64,000 nt of DNA from Streptomyces sp. WAC05374 (lineage in GTDB: Bacteria > Actinomycetota > Actinomycetes > Streptomycetales > Streptomycetaceae). Each line of letters opens with the position of its first letter. Position 1 is the stretch's first letter. The translations under genes were made by a program, and so were the position numbers. The DNA is taken from the NCBI RefSeq assembly GCF_004353505.1, contig NZ_SMNQ01000022.1, positions 1-64,000 on the forward strand, given 5' to 3'. Of the stretch, positions 44,205 through 52,442 are shown piece by piece. The notes under the pieces are model-generated. The model made no database searches. It was not told where the DNA came from and saw only the letters and a list, made by a program, of their open reading frames with translations.

Positions 44205-44375
44205 TCAGTCGATGCCGGGCAGGATGTGCGGCTCTGCGAGGTCCTCCTCGTAGCCGGCCAGCCGGATCGGGGCCGAACGGGCCCACACTTCGAGGCTTCC
44301 CAGGGTGTCCGGCCCCGCGGATCGTTCGCCGATATCCGCCGGCCGCTGCTCCTGCTTCATGAGTTCTGGTGTCAC
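44205..44375 (-). CDS. 56-aa peptide, RiPP-precursor-like or small regulatory protein
   Basis: A short gene with an excellent ribosome site (AAGGAG, six bases, GTG). The product starts VTPELMKQEQRPADIGERSA, continues GPDTLGSLEVWARSAPIRL and ends AGYEEDLAEPHILPGID. There is no signal peptide or membrane segment. The hydrophilic N-terminal half and compact aromatic C-terminal half resemble RiPP precursors, but no modifying enzyme (lanthionine synthetase, radical SAM, ATP-grasp) is adjacent. It stands alone between a terminator and a promoter-like region with TAGGTT about 30 bp upstream. I do not recognise the family. Codon and ribosome-site quality make it a real gene. Confidence 0.65.
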   Translation of the reverse strand: MTPELMKQEQRPADIGERSAGPDTLGSLEVWARSAPIRLAGYEEDLAEPHILPGID

Positions 44376-44639
44376 CGCGCACTCCTTCGTGTCGCGAACC
44401 TATGAGGACATGTACTGCCGTTCGGTCGCGGTGGCGCCGGTACTCGGGCGGAAACGCGGCCTTGGTGGCAGGCCTGTCCCCGAGGCCCGCCTGAGGGGGT
44501 TTCGTGGATCCCTGGCGGCGAGCCGTTCGCTTCAGGTTAACCAAATGAGCACGCTTCCGCTCGATGGAACGCGTCACATGGTCGGGATCCGGACACGTTG
44601 CCCGCTTCCGGGCATCATGTCCGGGTCACCCCGGGGTGA

Positions 44640-46106
44640 TCACCACTTGGAGGGGGCGTAGTCCTTGAGGAAGCAGCCGTACAGGTCCTCGCCCAGCTCG
44701 CCGCGGACGATCGGGTCGTAGACCCGGGCCGCGCCGTCGACGAGGTCGAGCGGGGCGTGGAAGCCCGCCTCGGCGAGCCGCATCTTGTCGGGGTGCGGGC
44801 GCTCGTCGGTGATCCAGCCGGTGTCGACCGCCGTCATCAGGATGCGGTCGGCCTCGAACATCTCCTGGGCGCTGGTGCGCGTGAGCATGTTGAGCGCGGC
44901 CTTGGCCATGTTGGTGTGCGGGTGCCCGGCGCCCTTGTAGCCGCGGCTGAAGACGCCCTCCATGGCGGAGACGTTCACCACGTACGTGCGCCGTGCCGAC
45001 GACGCGGCCATCGACCGGCGGAGCCGGCTGATGAGGATGAACGGCGCGGTGGAGTTGCAGAGCTGGACTTCGAGAAGTTCGACCGGATCGACCTCGGAAA
45101 CGGTCTGGATCCAACTGTTGGTGTCGTGCAGGTCCGGCACCAGTCCGCCCGCGTCGATCGCGGTGCCCGCCGCGATGCGCTCCAGGGAGGCGGAGCCGCT
45201 GACGAGGGCCAGGTCGGTGACGTCCTGGGCGGTCAGGCCGTCGCCGGTGCGGGGGGCGGGCAGGGCGGCCATCGTCTCCACGGCGCCGCTGCCGAAGGTG
45301 CCGATGACCTGGGCGGACGGCAGCTCGCCCGCGGGCAGCGGGGCCGACTCGGCGGCGACCAGCTCGCTGTACGCCTGCGGGGAGCGGCGCACGGTCTGGG
45401 CCGCGTTGTTGATCAGGATGTCCAGCGGGCCCTCGGCGGCCACCGAGTCGGCCAGGGCGACCACCTGCGCCGGGTCCCGCAGGTCAATGCCGACGATCTT
45501 GAGGCGGTGGATCCACTCGTCGCTGTCCGGCATCGCCTTGAAGCGGCGGATCGCGTCACCGGGGAAACGGGTGGTGATGGTGGTGTGGGCACCGTCACGC
45601 AGCAGCCGCAGCGCGATGTACATGCCGATCTTGGCGCGGCCGCCGGTGAGCAGGGCCCGCCGCCCGGTCAGGTCGGTGCGGGCGTCGCGCTTGGCCCGGT
45701 TCTCGGCGGCGCACTTCTGGCAGAGCTGGTGGTAGAACGCGTCGACCTCGACGTACCGCGTCTTGCAGATGTAGCAGGAGCGGGGGCGCCGGAGTATGCC
45801 CGCGATCTCGCCGACGACGGAGGAGGACGGCAGCAGGCCCTGCGTCTCGTCGTCGATCCGCTCGGCCGAGCCGGTCGCGGTGGCCTCGGTGACCGCCTTG
45901 TCGTGGGCGGTCTTCGCGGCCCGGCGCTCCTGGCGGCGGCGCTGCTTCACGGTGCGGTAGATGCCGGCCGTGGCACGGCGCACGGCGATGGCGTCCGGGT
46001 GGTCGACGTCCAGGGTGTCGAGCTCCTCGAGGACGCTCAGGCAGACGGCCAGACGCTCGGGGTCGATGCCCGGCCCGTACGCCTGGTTCTCTTCAGTCAC
46101 CGTCAT
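44640..46106 (-). CDS. SDR-fold oxidoreductase with zinc-ribbon insert
   Basis: A 488-residue protein. The first 135 residues are helical and charged and end in a zinc ribbon: Cys111, Cys114, Cys129 and Cys132 (SCYICKTRY and QLCQKC). A Rossmann SDR domain follows (TGGRAKIGMYIALRLLRDGA; ILINNAAQTVRRSP; NVSAMEG). The usual catalytic YxxxK reads TNMAK, so the tyrosine is missing while the lysine stays. A long insert lies between the NNAA and NVSA motifs. The protein may bind NAD(P) without standard dehydrogenase chemistry. It is single, with its own AT-rich upstream region. Confidence 0.8.
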   Translation of the reverse strand: MTVTEENQAYGPGIDPERLAVCLSVLEELDTLDVDHPDAIAVRRATAGIYRTVKQRRRQERRAAKTAHDKAVTEATATGSAERIDDETQGLLPSSSVVGEIAGILRRPRSCYICKTRYVEVDAFYHQLCQKCAAENRAKRDARTDLTGRRALLTGGRAKIGMYIALRLLRDGAHTTITTRFPGDAIRRFKAMPDSDEWIHRLKIVGIDLRDPAQVVALADSVAAEGPLDILINNAAQTVRRSPQAYSELVAAESAPLPAGELPSAQVIGTFGSGAVETMAALPAPRTGDGLTAQDVTDLALVSGSASLERIAAGTAIDAGGLVPDLHDTNSWIQTVSEVDPVELLEVQLCNSTAPFILISRLRRSMAASSARRTYVVNVSAMEGVFSRGYKGAGHPHTNMAKAALNMLTRTSAQEMFEADRILMTAVDTGWITDERPHPDKMRLAEAGFHAPLDLVDGAARVYDPIVRGELGEDLYGCFLKDYAPSKW

Positions 46107-46145
46107 GGCCGCTGCCGTTCCTCGATCACTCGTATGCCACGTTTA

Positions 46146-46165
46146 CTTTTCAAAGCTTTCAAAAG
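46146..46165 (-). promoter_or_regulatory. AT-rich symmetric element upstream of the SDR gene
   Basis: CTTTTCAAAGCTTTCAAAAG lies 40 bp before the SDR start in an otherwise GC-rich region. The core AAAGCTTT is palindromic, and CTTT...AAAG ends add symmetry. It could be an operator or part of the promoter. Confidence 0.4.
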
Positions 46166-46318
46166 CAGAACTTTACGTCAGCGGGGGCCCCGGCCGCCAA
46201 ACGCCCGCCCTGCGCCCGGTGCCCTCCGTGCGTCGTACTCCCGTACTCCGTCGGCAGTACGAGCGATTGCGTGCTCACGGACGATGACGGGGGCGGGCGC
46301 GGCGGAGATCGTTGACGC

Positions 46319-47269
46319 ATGAGTCCCCTCGCGCTGTCCGTGCTGCTGTCGCTGGTCTCCGCGGTCGCCTACGCGGCCGGGGCGATCGTGCAGGAGCGCG
46401 TCGCCGCGGACGCCGTTCCCGCCGTGTCGAGCCCGGCCTGGTGGGTGGCCGTGCTGCTGAACGGCGTGGGCGGTGTGCTGCACGTCGTGGCGCTGGCGTA
46501 CGGCCCGCTCAGCCTGGTGCAGCCGCTGGGCGCGCTGACGATCGTGTTCGCCCTGCCGATGGCGGCGCTGTTCGTCGGGCGGCGGGCGGGGGCCGCGGCC
46601 TGGCGGGGGGCGGTGATGGCGACGGCGGGGCTGGCCGGGCTGCTGGCGCTGACCGGGTCGGGTGACGGCCGGTCGCCGGACGGAGGCGCCCGGCCGCTGC
46701 TCGCGCTGGTGTGCGCCGGGGTGGTGGCCGCCCTGTGCCTGGTGGCGCGGGGCGTGCGCGGGGCGGTGGTGCGCGGGGTGCTCCTGGGGGCGGCGGCGGG
46801 CGTGGCGTTCGGGACCGCCTCGGTGCTCACCAAGGCGGTCGCGGAGGACGTCACGGCCGGGGCACCGCTCGGCCGGTGGCCGGACATGCTGGTGATCGCC
46901 GCGCTGGCGGCGGCCGGGCTGCTGCTGTCCCAGGCGTCCTACCGGGGCGCCGGGCTGGCGGCGCCCCTGGCGACCGTGACCGTCGTCAATCCGGTGGCGG
47001 CCGCGGCCATGGGCATCACGCTGTTCGGCGAGGGGTTCCGGTACGGGGTGACCGGCACCGTCCTGGCCCTGGGCTGCGGCGTGGTGGCGGCCGGCGGGCT
47101 GGTCCTGCTCACCGCCGTGCCGCCGTCGCGGGCGCCGTCCCGCCCGGTGTCAGAGCCGGACGCCGCCCGAGCGCAGGTAGGCGAGGGGGTCGATGTCGGA
47201 GCCGTACCCCGGCCCCGTACGCACCTCGAAGTGGAGGTGCGGCCCGGTGCTGTTGCCGGTCGACCCTGA
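46319..47269 (+). CDS. DMT/EamA-type transporter
   Basis: A 316-residue membrane protein with nine to ten hydrophobic helices in two related halves. The first has QERVAADAVPAVSSPAWWVA and YGPLSLVQPLGALTIVFALP; the second has FGTASVLTKAVAEDV and APLATVTVVNPVAAAAMGIT. This is the DMT pattern (EamA-like) found in Streptomyces; the substrate is unknown. The last 40 residues after the final helix are hydrophilic and antisense to the Rpf gene end, giving a 120-bp tail-to-tail overlap. Confidence 0.85.
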   Translation: MSPLALSVLLSLVSAVAYAAGAIVQERVAADAVPAVSSPAWWVAVLLNGVGGVLHVVALAYGPLSLVQPLGALTIVFALPMAALFVGRRAGAAAWRGAVMATAGLAGLLALTGSGDGRSPDGGARPLLALVCAGVVAALCLVARGVRGAVVRGVLLGAAAGVAFGTASVLTKAVAEDVTAGAPLGRWPDMLVIAALAAAGLLLSQASYRGAGLAAPLATVTVVNPVAAAAMGITLFGEGFRYGVTGTVLALGCGVVAAGGLVLLTAVPPSRAPSRPVSEPDAARAQVGEGVDVGAVPRPRTHLEVEVRPGAVAGRP

Positions 47270-48415
47270 CCGGGCGATCCGCTGACCGCTGGTGACCCGC
47301 TGCCCTTCGCGCACGGTGAGCGCGGAGAGGTGGGCGTACTGGCTGTACTTGCCGTCCTCGTGGCGGATGACGACCTGGTACCCGTACGCGCCGCCCCAGC
47401 CGGCGGACACCACCCGGCCGGAGGCGACGGCCTTCACCGCCGTACCGGTGGGGACCGCGAAGTCGACGCCGGTGTGGTAGCCGCTGGACCAGGCGGAACC
47501 CGCCTTGCGGTAGGCGGTGCTGGGCCCGGCGTCGACGGGCGCGCTGAAGCCCACGGTCCGGGGCCTGGGGGCGGCCGGTTTCGCGGCCGGTTTCGCCGCC
47601 GGCCTGACGGCCGGTTTCGCCGCCGGTTTCGCGGCCGGTTTCGCGGCCGGTTTCGCGGCCGGGGGCCTGGCGGCGGCGGGCTTGGCGGTGGCGGGCTCGG
47701 TGGCCGGTTTCGCGGCGGGCCGTTTCGGGACGGCCGTGGCGGGTCCGGCGGCGGTCGCCGGCTTCGGGGCCGTCGTGCGCAGCGCCAGCTTCTGGCCCGG
47801 CATGATGAGGTCGGGGTCGCTGCCGATGACCGTGCGGTTGTCGGCGTACAGCCGCTGCCAGCCGCCTCTGACCTTCGCCGCCTCGGCGATGCCGGACAGG
47901 GAGTCGCCCCGCGCCACGGTGTAGCTCTCGCGCTTGCCGGGCACGGTGGTGGGGGTCGCGGGCGGGGTCTGGGCCCGGGACCTGGCGGGCGCCTTCGCCG
48001 CCGGCCGCCCCTGCGGCGCGATGTCGGGCGCGTCCCCGCCACGGGTGAGGCCCGCCTTGACCGAGCAGGTGGGCCAGGCGCGCGGGCCCTGTCCCTTGAG
48101 GACCTTCTCGGCGATGGCGATCTGCTGGTCCTTGGTGGCGAGGTCGGCGCGCGGGGCGTAGCGCGTACCGCCGTACGCCTCCCAGGTCGACTGGGTGAAC
48201 TGGAGCCCGCCGTAGTAGCCGTTGCCCGAGTTGATCTGCCAGTCGTTCGTGGACTCGCAGGCCGCGACCTTCTCCCAGACGTCCACGGACGCGGCGTGCG
48301 CCTCACCCGCTCCTATCAGCGGCAGCGCCATCCCGGCGCCGCTCGCCGTGACGGTGAGCGATGCCCGGTTGATACGGCTGGGCTGATACCGGCGGTGTCG
48401 TCCGCGTACGGCCAT
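47150..48415 (-). CDS. rpfD: Rpf-LysM-M23 cell-wall hydrolase, RpfD-like
   Basis: A 421-residue secreted peptidoglycan hydrolase. After a signal peptide ending near EAHAA comes the resuscitation-promoting factor domain (41-125) with VWEKVAACESTNDW (catalytic Glu54) and GYYGGLQFTQSTWEAYGG. A LysM domain lies near 160-212 (YTVARGDSLSGIAEAAKV, LIMPGQKLAL). An AKPAAKPAAKP linker spans 220-285, and an M23 peptidase is at 300-421 with HTGVDF and HLHFEVR zinc ligands. It should cut both glycan and peptide bonds and help spore germination. The name rests on domain layout and on its position next to gnd, as I recall for S. coelicolor. Confidence 0.9.
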   Translation of the reverse strand: MAVRGRHRRYQPSRINRASLTVTASGAGMALPLIGAGEAHAASVDVWEKVAACESTNDWQINSGNGYYGGLQFTQSTWEAYGGTRYAPRADLATKDQQIAIAEKVLKGQGPRAWPTCSVKAGLTRGGDAPDIAPQGRPAAKAPARSRAQTPPATPTTVPGKRESYTVARGDSLSGIAEAAKVRGGWQRLYADNRTVIGSDPDLIMPGQKLALRTTAPKPATAAGPATAVPKRPAAKPATEPATAKPAAARPPAAKPAAKPAAKPAAKPAVRPAAKPAAKPAAPRPRTVGFSAPVDAGPSTAYRKAGSAWSSGYHTGVDFAVPTGTAVKAVASGRVVSAGWGGAYGYQVVIRHEDGKYSQYAHLSALTVREGQRVTSGQRIARSGSTGNSTGPHLHFEVRTGPGYGSDIDPLAYLRSGGVRL

Positions 48416-48478
48416 GGGTCGGTCCCCCCTTGCACACGTCAGCAGGCGCCCAAGCTAAAGGCACCGGACAGGCGGTGA

Positions 48479-48512
48479 CAAGGGGGCGCGTGGTCCGTCA
48501 AGTGCCCCCTTG
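48479..48512. promoter_or_regulatory. inverted repeat between rpfD and gnd
   Basis: CAAGGGGGC (48479-48487) and GCCCCCTTG (48504-48512) are exact complements 16 bp apart, in the divergent spacer. A third related stretch, CCCCCCTTGC, lies at 48424-48433 by the rpfD start. It may be an operator or, in the rpfD leader, an RNA hairpin. Confidence 0.4.
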
Positions 48513-48621
48513 AGCGGCCGGGTTGACGGCTGCCCGGTGAACGCCCTGCTCCCGGGCCGCGTATGGACGCGTACGCCCGCGTGCCCACACGCGGAACCCA
48601 CCGGAAGCCAGGAGTTCACAC

Positions 48622-50061
48622 ATGAGTGGCACTGCCCAGATCGGCGTCACCGGGCTCGCGGTCATGGGCCGCAACCTCGCGCGCAACTTCGCCCGCGGCG
48701 GTCTCACGGTCGCCGTGCACAACCGGACGTACGCGAGGACGCGGGCGCTGGTCGAGCGGTTCGGGGACGAGGGCCGCTTCGTCGCGGCGGAGAGCGCCGA
48801 GGAGTTCGTCGCGGCGCTGGAACGGCCCCGCCGTCTGGTCGTCATGGTGCAGGCGGGCGAGCCGACGGACGCGGTGATCGACGAGTTCGCGCCGCTGCTG
48901 GAGTCGGGCGACGTGGTGGTCGACGGCGGCAACGCGCACTTCGCCGACACGCGGCGCCGCGAACGCCAACTCCGCAAGCGCGGGCTCCACTTCGTGGGAG
49001 CGGGCATCTCGGGCGGCGAGGAGGGCGCGCTGCACGGCCCGAGCATCATGCCGGGCGGATCACCCGAGTCGTACGCCGCCCTCGGCCCCCTCCTGGAGCG
49101 GATCGCGGCCAAGGCGCCGGACGGCACCCCCTGCGTGGCCCATGTCGGCCCCGACGGAGCGGGCCACTTCGTCAAGATGGTGCACAACGGCATCGAGTAC
49201 GCCGACATGCAGCTCATCGCCGAGGCGTACCACCTGCTGCGCGAGGTGGCGGGCTACCCGCCGGCCCGGATCGCGGAGACCTTCCGCGCCTGGAACGCGG
49301 GGCGGCTGGACTCGTACCTGATGGAGATCACGGCGGAGGTGCTCGCGCACACGGACGCGGCGACCGGGGAGCCGTTCGTGGACGTCGTGGCCGACCGCGC
49401 CGGGCAGAAGGGCACGGGCCGGTGGACGGTCCAGCTCGCCCTGGACCTCGGCGTGCCGGTGCCGGGGATCGCGGAGGCGGTGTTCGCCCGGTCGCTGTCG
49501 GGCCACGCGGCGCTGCGCGAGGCGTCACGGGGGCTGCCGGGACCGGCGGTGAAGCCCCTCGACGAGTTCGAGGCGGCACGGTTCGCCGAGCAGGTGGAGC
49601 GGGCGCTGTACGCCTCGAAGATCGTCTCGTACACGCAGGGCTTCGACCAGATCCGCGCGGGCGGCGAGGCGTACGGGTGGGCGGTGGACCTCGGCGCGGT
49701 GGCGTCCCTGTGGCGGGCCGGCTGCATCATCCGGGCGGCCTTCCTCGACCGCATCCGGGGCGCCTACGCGGCACGGCCGGGCCTGGTGGGCCTGCTCGCC
49801 GACGAGGGCTTCGCGGCGGAGATCGGCGCCGCCCAGGACGACTGGCGCGCGGTGGTCGCGGCCGGCGCGCTGCGGGGCGTGCCGACGCCGGGGTTCTCGG
49901 CGGCGCTCTCCTACTACGACACGCTGCGCGCCCCCCGGCTGCCCGCCGCCCTCGTCCAGGGCCAGCGGGACTTCTTCGGCGCGCACACCTACCGCCGCAC
50001 CGACCGGCCGGGCACCTTCCACACCCTCTGGGCGGACGGCCGCGGGGAGGTGGAGGTCTGA
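48622..50061 (+). CDS. gnd: 6-phosphogluconate dehydrogenase, decarboxylating
   Basis: A 479-residue pentose-phosphate pathway enzyme that converts 6-phosphogluconate to ribulose 5-phosphate with NADP reduction. The N-terminal Rossmann motif is GVTGLAVMGRNLARNFARGG. Substrate and catalytic motifs are VVDGGNAHF, GAGISGGEEGA near 131, VGPDGAGHFVKMVHNGIEY (catalytic lysine and HNGIE) and DRAGQKGTGRW. Length is standard for the long form. AGGAG precedes the ATG at 48622. It diverges from rpfD. Confidence 0.97.
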   Translation: MSGTAQIGVTGLAVMGRNLARNFARGGLTVAVHNRTYARTRALVERFGDEGRFVAAESAEEFVAALERPRRLVVMVQAGEPTDAVIDEFAPLLESGDVVVDGGNAHFADTRRRERQLRKRGLHFVGAGISGGEEGALHGPSIMPGGSPESYAALGPLLERIAAKAPDGTPCVAHVGPDGAGHFVKMVHNGIEYADMQLIAEAYHLLREVAGYPPARIAETFRAWNAGRLDSYLMEITAEVLAHTDAATGEPFVDVVADRAGQKGTGRWTVQLALDLGVPVPGIAEAVFARSLSGHAALREASRGLPGPAVKPLDEFEAARFAEQVERALYASKIVSYTQGFDQIRAGGEAYGWAVDLGAVASLWRAGCIIRAAFLDRIRGAYAARPGLVGLLADEGFAAEIGAAQDDWRAVVAAGALRGVPTPGFSAALSYYDTLRAPRLPAALVQGQRDFFGAHTYRRTDRPGTFHTLWADGRGEVEV

Positions 50062-50072
50062 GGGGTGCCAGG

Positions 50073-50276
50073 GGTGGGGGCCGGGCCGTGGCTTGCGCGG
50101 CCGGGCGGCTCGCTTGACTCGGGTGGGTTGGGCGCGTGAGGGGGCCGGGGTCGGAGGGGGCCGGGGTGTGGCGTGCGCGGCCGGGGTGTGGCCTGGCTGG
50201 GCGGGTGGGCTGGGCACCGTGGGGCGGTGCCCGGTCGGGGTGGGGGCCGGGTTGTGGCTTGCGCGGCCGGGCGGCC
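50073..50276. repeat. degenerate 36-bp GC repeats after gnd
   Basis: A 36-bp unit beginning GTGGGGGCCGGG and ending GCGGCCGGGCGGC occurs at 50074-50109 and 50240-50275 with two base changes. A shorter diverged form lies near 50153-50185. The region between is G-rich and low in complexity. Confidence 0.6.
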
Positions 50277-50324
50277 CGGCGTCCGGCCTTGGGGGGCCGG
50301 GGCCGGGCGGTCCGACATGCGGCG

Positions 50325-50594
50325 TCAGCTCGCCGGGCCGGGTTCCGGTTCGGGGCCGGGGACCGGGTCGGGGCCGGGCGGCTTGGGCACCGGGTCCGGG
50401 GTGGGCCCGGGCGGGGGCGGCCCGGGGTGCGGGGGCGGCGTCGGGGTCGGTACCGGGCCGGGGGCGGGGCCCGGTTCGGGGCCCGGCGGGCCCGGCTGCG
50501 GCACGGGGGTCGGCGGCACCGGGTCCGGCGGGCCGGGCGGCGGCGTCGGCGCGGGCGGTACGGGGTCGGGCGGGTACGGGTTCGGGCTGGTCAT
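50325..50594 (-). CDS. proline/glycine-rich low-complexity protein
   Basis: An 89-residue frame starting MTSPNPYPPDPVPPAPTPPP and consisting almost entirely of Pro, Gly, Asp and Val in PVP and PGP units. GGGAG precedes the ATG at a fair distance, and the start resembles small Streptomyces proline-rich proteins. Any long frame in such GC-rich sequence may be fortuitous, so its reality is uncertain. No partner gene is seen. The stop lies in the repeat-rich spacer after gnd. Confidence 0.4.
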   Translation of the reverse strand: MTSPNPYPPDPVPPAPTPPPGPPDPVPPTPVPQPGPPGPEPGPAPGPVPTPTPPPHPGPPPPGPTPDPVPKPPGPDPVPGPEPEPGPAS

Positions 50595-50719
50595 GGCTCG
50601 CTCCCTGAACGGTTCTGCCGTGCGGGTTCCAGAATCTCCCGCTGCGCGTTCCCCCGCGCGGCGGGATCACTCGTCGGGGTACGCCGGCGGACCGGGGCGC
50701 CCACCCGGGCGCCCGCCGG

Positions 50720-51151
50720 TCAGGCGCGGGCGGCGGCCGGTACGGCGTGCGGGCTGCGCGCGGTGTCGCTGCCGGGAACGGGCGCGGAGGCGTCGGAGCC
50801 CAGCTCCACGATGCGGTTGGCCTCGTCGACGTGGACGACGCGCGGCACCAGCGAGCGGGCCTCGGCGTCGTCGACCTGGGCGTAACTGATCAGGATGACC
50901 AGGTCACCGGGGTGCACCAGGTGGGCGGCCGCGCCGTTGATGCCGATCACGCCGGAGCCGCGCTCGCCCTCGATGACGTACGTCTCCAGGCGCGCGCCGT
51001 TGTCGATGTCGACGATGTGCACGAGCTCACCCGGCAGCAGATCGGCCGCCTCCATCAGGTCGGCGTCGACGGTCACCGAACCCACGTAGTGGAGATCCGC
51101 CTGGGTCACGGTGGCGCGGTGGATCTTGGACTTGAACATGGTACGAAGCAT
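50720..51151 (-). CDS. panD: aspartate 1-decarboxylase proenzyme
   Basis: A 143-residue pyruvoyl-dependent enzyme that makes beta-alanine for pantothenate and CoA. The self-cleavage site is Gly24-Ser25 in ADLHYVGSVTVDADLM. Also present are KIHRATVTQ with the catalytic lysine (Lys9), the ETYVIEGERGSGVIGINGAA strand and VILISYAQ. The start MLRTMFKSKIH at 51151 has GGGAGT upstream. The C-terminal tail of about 30 residues is longer than in E. coli. It lies alone, downstream of the glu operon on the same strand after 349 bp. Confidence 0.95.
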   Translation of the reverse strand: MLRTMFKSKIHRATVTQADLHYVGSVTVDADLMEAADLLPGELVHIVDIDNGARLETYVIEGERGSGVIGINGAAAHLVHPGDLVILISYAQVDDAEARSLVPRVVHVDEANRIVELGSDASAPVPGSDTARSPHAVPAAARA

Positions 51152-51500
51152 CGAGGTACTCCCGGTAATCAGCTCCCTGCCTGCGTTTGTGCAGGTCAAG
51201 GGCGGTTTCCTTACCCTACAACGAGTCGTGTGCCCCGGGCGGCGCTCCCCGGGTTCCCCGGGTTGACGCCGACCGCGTGCCGACGTCGCCGGCGTACCGC
51301 CCGGCAGGATCGAGGGCGGTACGCGGCCGTCCGCCGCCCTGCCGCGACGACGATGCCAGCGTACGCAACGCGTGGTGGGGGTCCGCCGTGATCGCCGTCA
51401 CTGTGGACGCGGTGGCGAGGCGCCCTGGAGCCGCTCTCCGGCCGCGGGCGGTCGCGGGGCGGCAGCCGGCCGTGCGGGGGCACCGCATCGGGCCGGCCCG
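51152..51500. other. spacer between gluD and panD
   Basis: This spacer contains the panD leader, with a TAGGGT -10 (51217-51212) about 60 bp before the start on the minus strand. The rest is GC-rich with several short inverted repeats but no strong hairpin after gluD. I see no gene. Confidence 0.4.
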
Positions 51501-52442
51501 TCAGCTCTCCTTCTTGTCCCGGGCGGTCCTGCCGCCCGGTTCGCCGGGCTCGTCGGGGTGGACGTGCTCGCCCGGTGTCGAGAGCTCCGCGACGGTGTCG
51601 GCGCCGACCACCGCGCCGGTGGACTTCTTGCCGCGGCGCAGTCTGCCCTCCAGCCACCCGGCGAAGGAGGTCAGCAGGAAGTTCAGGATGACGAAGATCA
51701 CGGCCACGACGGTGAAGCTGGCGATGGTGTTCGCGCCGTAGTTGGCGCTCATGGGGCGCACCGACGCCAGCAGTTCGGAGAAGCCCAGCAGTGCGCCGCC
51801 CAGAGCCGTGTCCTTGACGATGACCACGAGCTGGCTGACGAGGGCCGGCAGCATCGCGGTGACGGACTGCGGCAGCAGGACGTAGGTCATCGTCTGGCCC
51901 TTGCGCATGCCGATCGCCTTGGCCGCGTCGGTCTGGCCGTGCGGCAGGGACAGGACGCCGGCCCGTACCACCTCGGCCAGGACCGAGGCGTTGTAGAGGA
52001 CGAGGCCGGTGACCACGGCGTACAGGGGCCGGGTGTCGGGGCTGATGTCGGTGAACTCGGCGTACGCCGCGTTGGCGAAGAGCATCAGGATCAGTACCGG
52101 GATGGCGCGGAAGAACTCCACGACGGTCCCGCCGACGCCGCGTACCCACCAGTGGTCGGACAGCCGGGCCATGCCGAGGAGCGCGCCGAGGGGCAGGGCG
52201 ATGACCATGGAGAGGGAGGCGGCGATCAGCGTGTTCTCGAGCCCCGGCAGGAGGAAGGTGCTCCAGGCCCGGCCGTCGGTGACGAACGGATCCCACTTGG
52301 CGCCCTCGAGCTGGCCCTTGTCGGCCAGGGCCTGCCACACCCACCAGATCAGCGCGGCGAGGGCGACGAGGAACAGCACGGTGTACAGGACGTTGCGCCG
52401 CCTGGCGCGGGGGCCGGGGGCGTCGTAGAGGACGGAGGTCAT
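51501..52442 (-). CDS. gluD: glutamate ABC transporter permease
   Basis: A 313-residue permease of the polar amino acid uptake class. Membrane helices include VLYTVLFLVALAALIWWVWQ, and a binding-protein-dependent transport domain covers 80-280. The EAA-type loop lies in GQTDAAKAIGMRKGQTMTYV, which contacts the ATPase. The ATG overlaps the gluC stop (ATGA). The hydrophilic C-terminal tail is about 40 residues. It forms a heterodimer channel with GluC. Confidence 0.92.
   Translation of the reverse strand: MTSVLYDAPGPRARRRNVLYTVLFLVALAALIWWVWQALADKGQLEGAKWDPFVTDGRAWSTFLLPGLENTLIAASLSMVIALPLGALLGMARLSDHWWVRGVGGTVVEFFRAIPVLILMLFANAAYAEFTDISPDTRPLYAVVTGLVLYNASVLAEVVRAGVLSLPHGQTDAAKAIGMRKGQTMTYVLLPQSVTAMLPALVSQLVVIVKDTALGGALLGFSELLASVRPMSANYGANTIASFTVVAVIFVILNFLLTSFAGWLEGRLRRGKKSTGAVVGADTVAELSTPGEHVHPDEPGEPGGRTARDKKES

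Noticed and set aside
48416..48621. Cyclic di-AMP (ydaO-type) riboswitch ahead of the Rpf gene
   Set aside because: The leader is short and I could not find the conserved stems or motifs known for rpfA leaders; only a simple inverted repeat is present.
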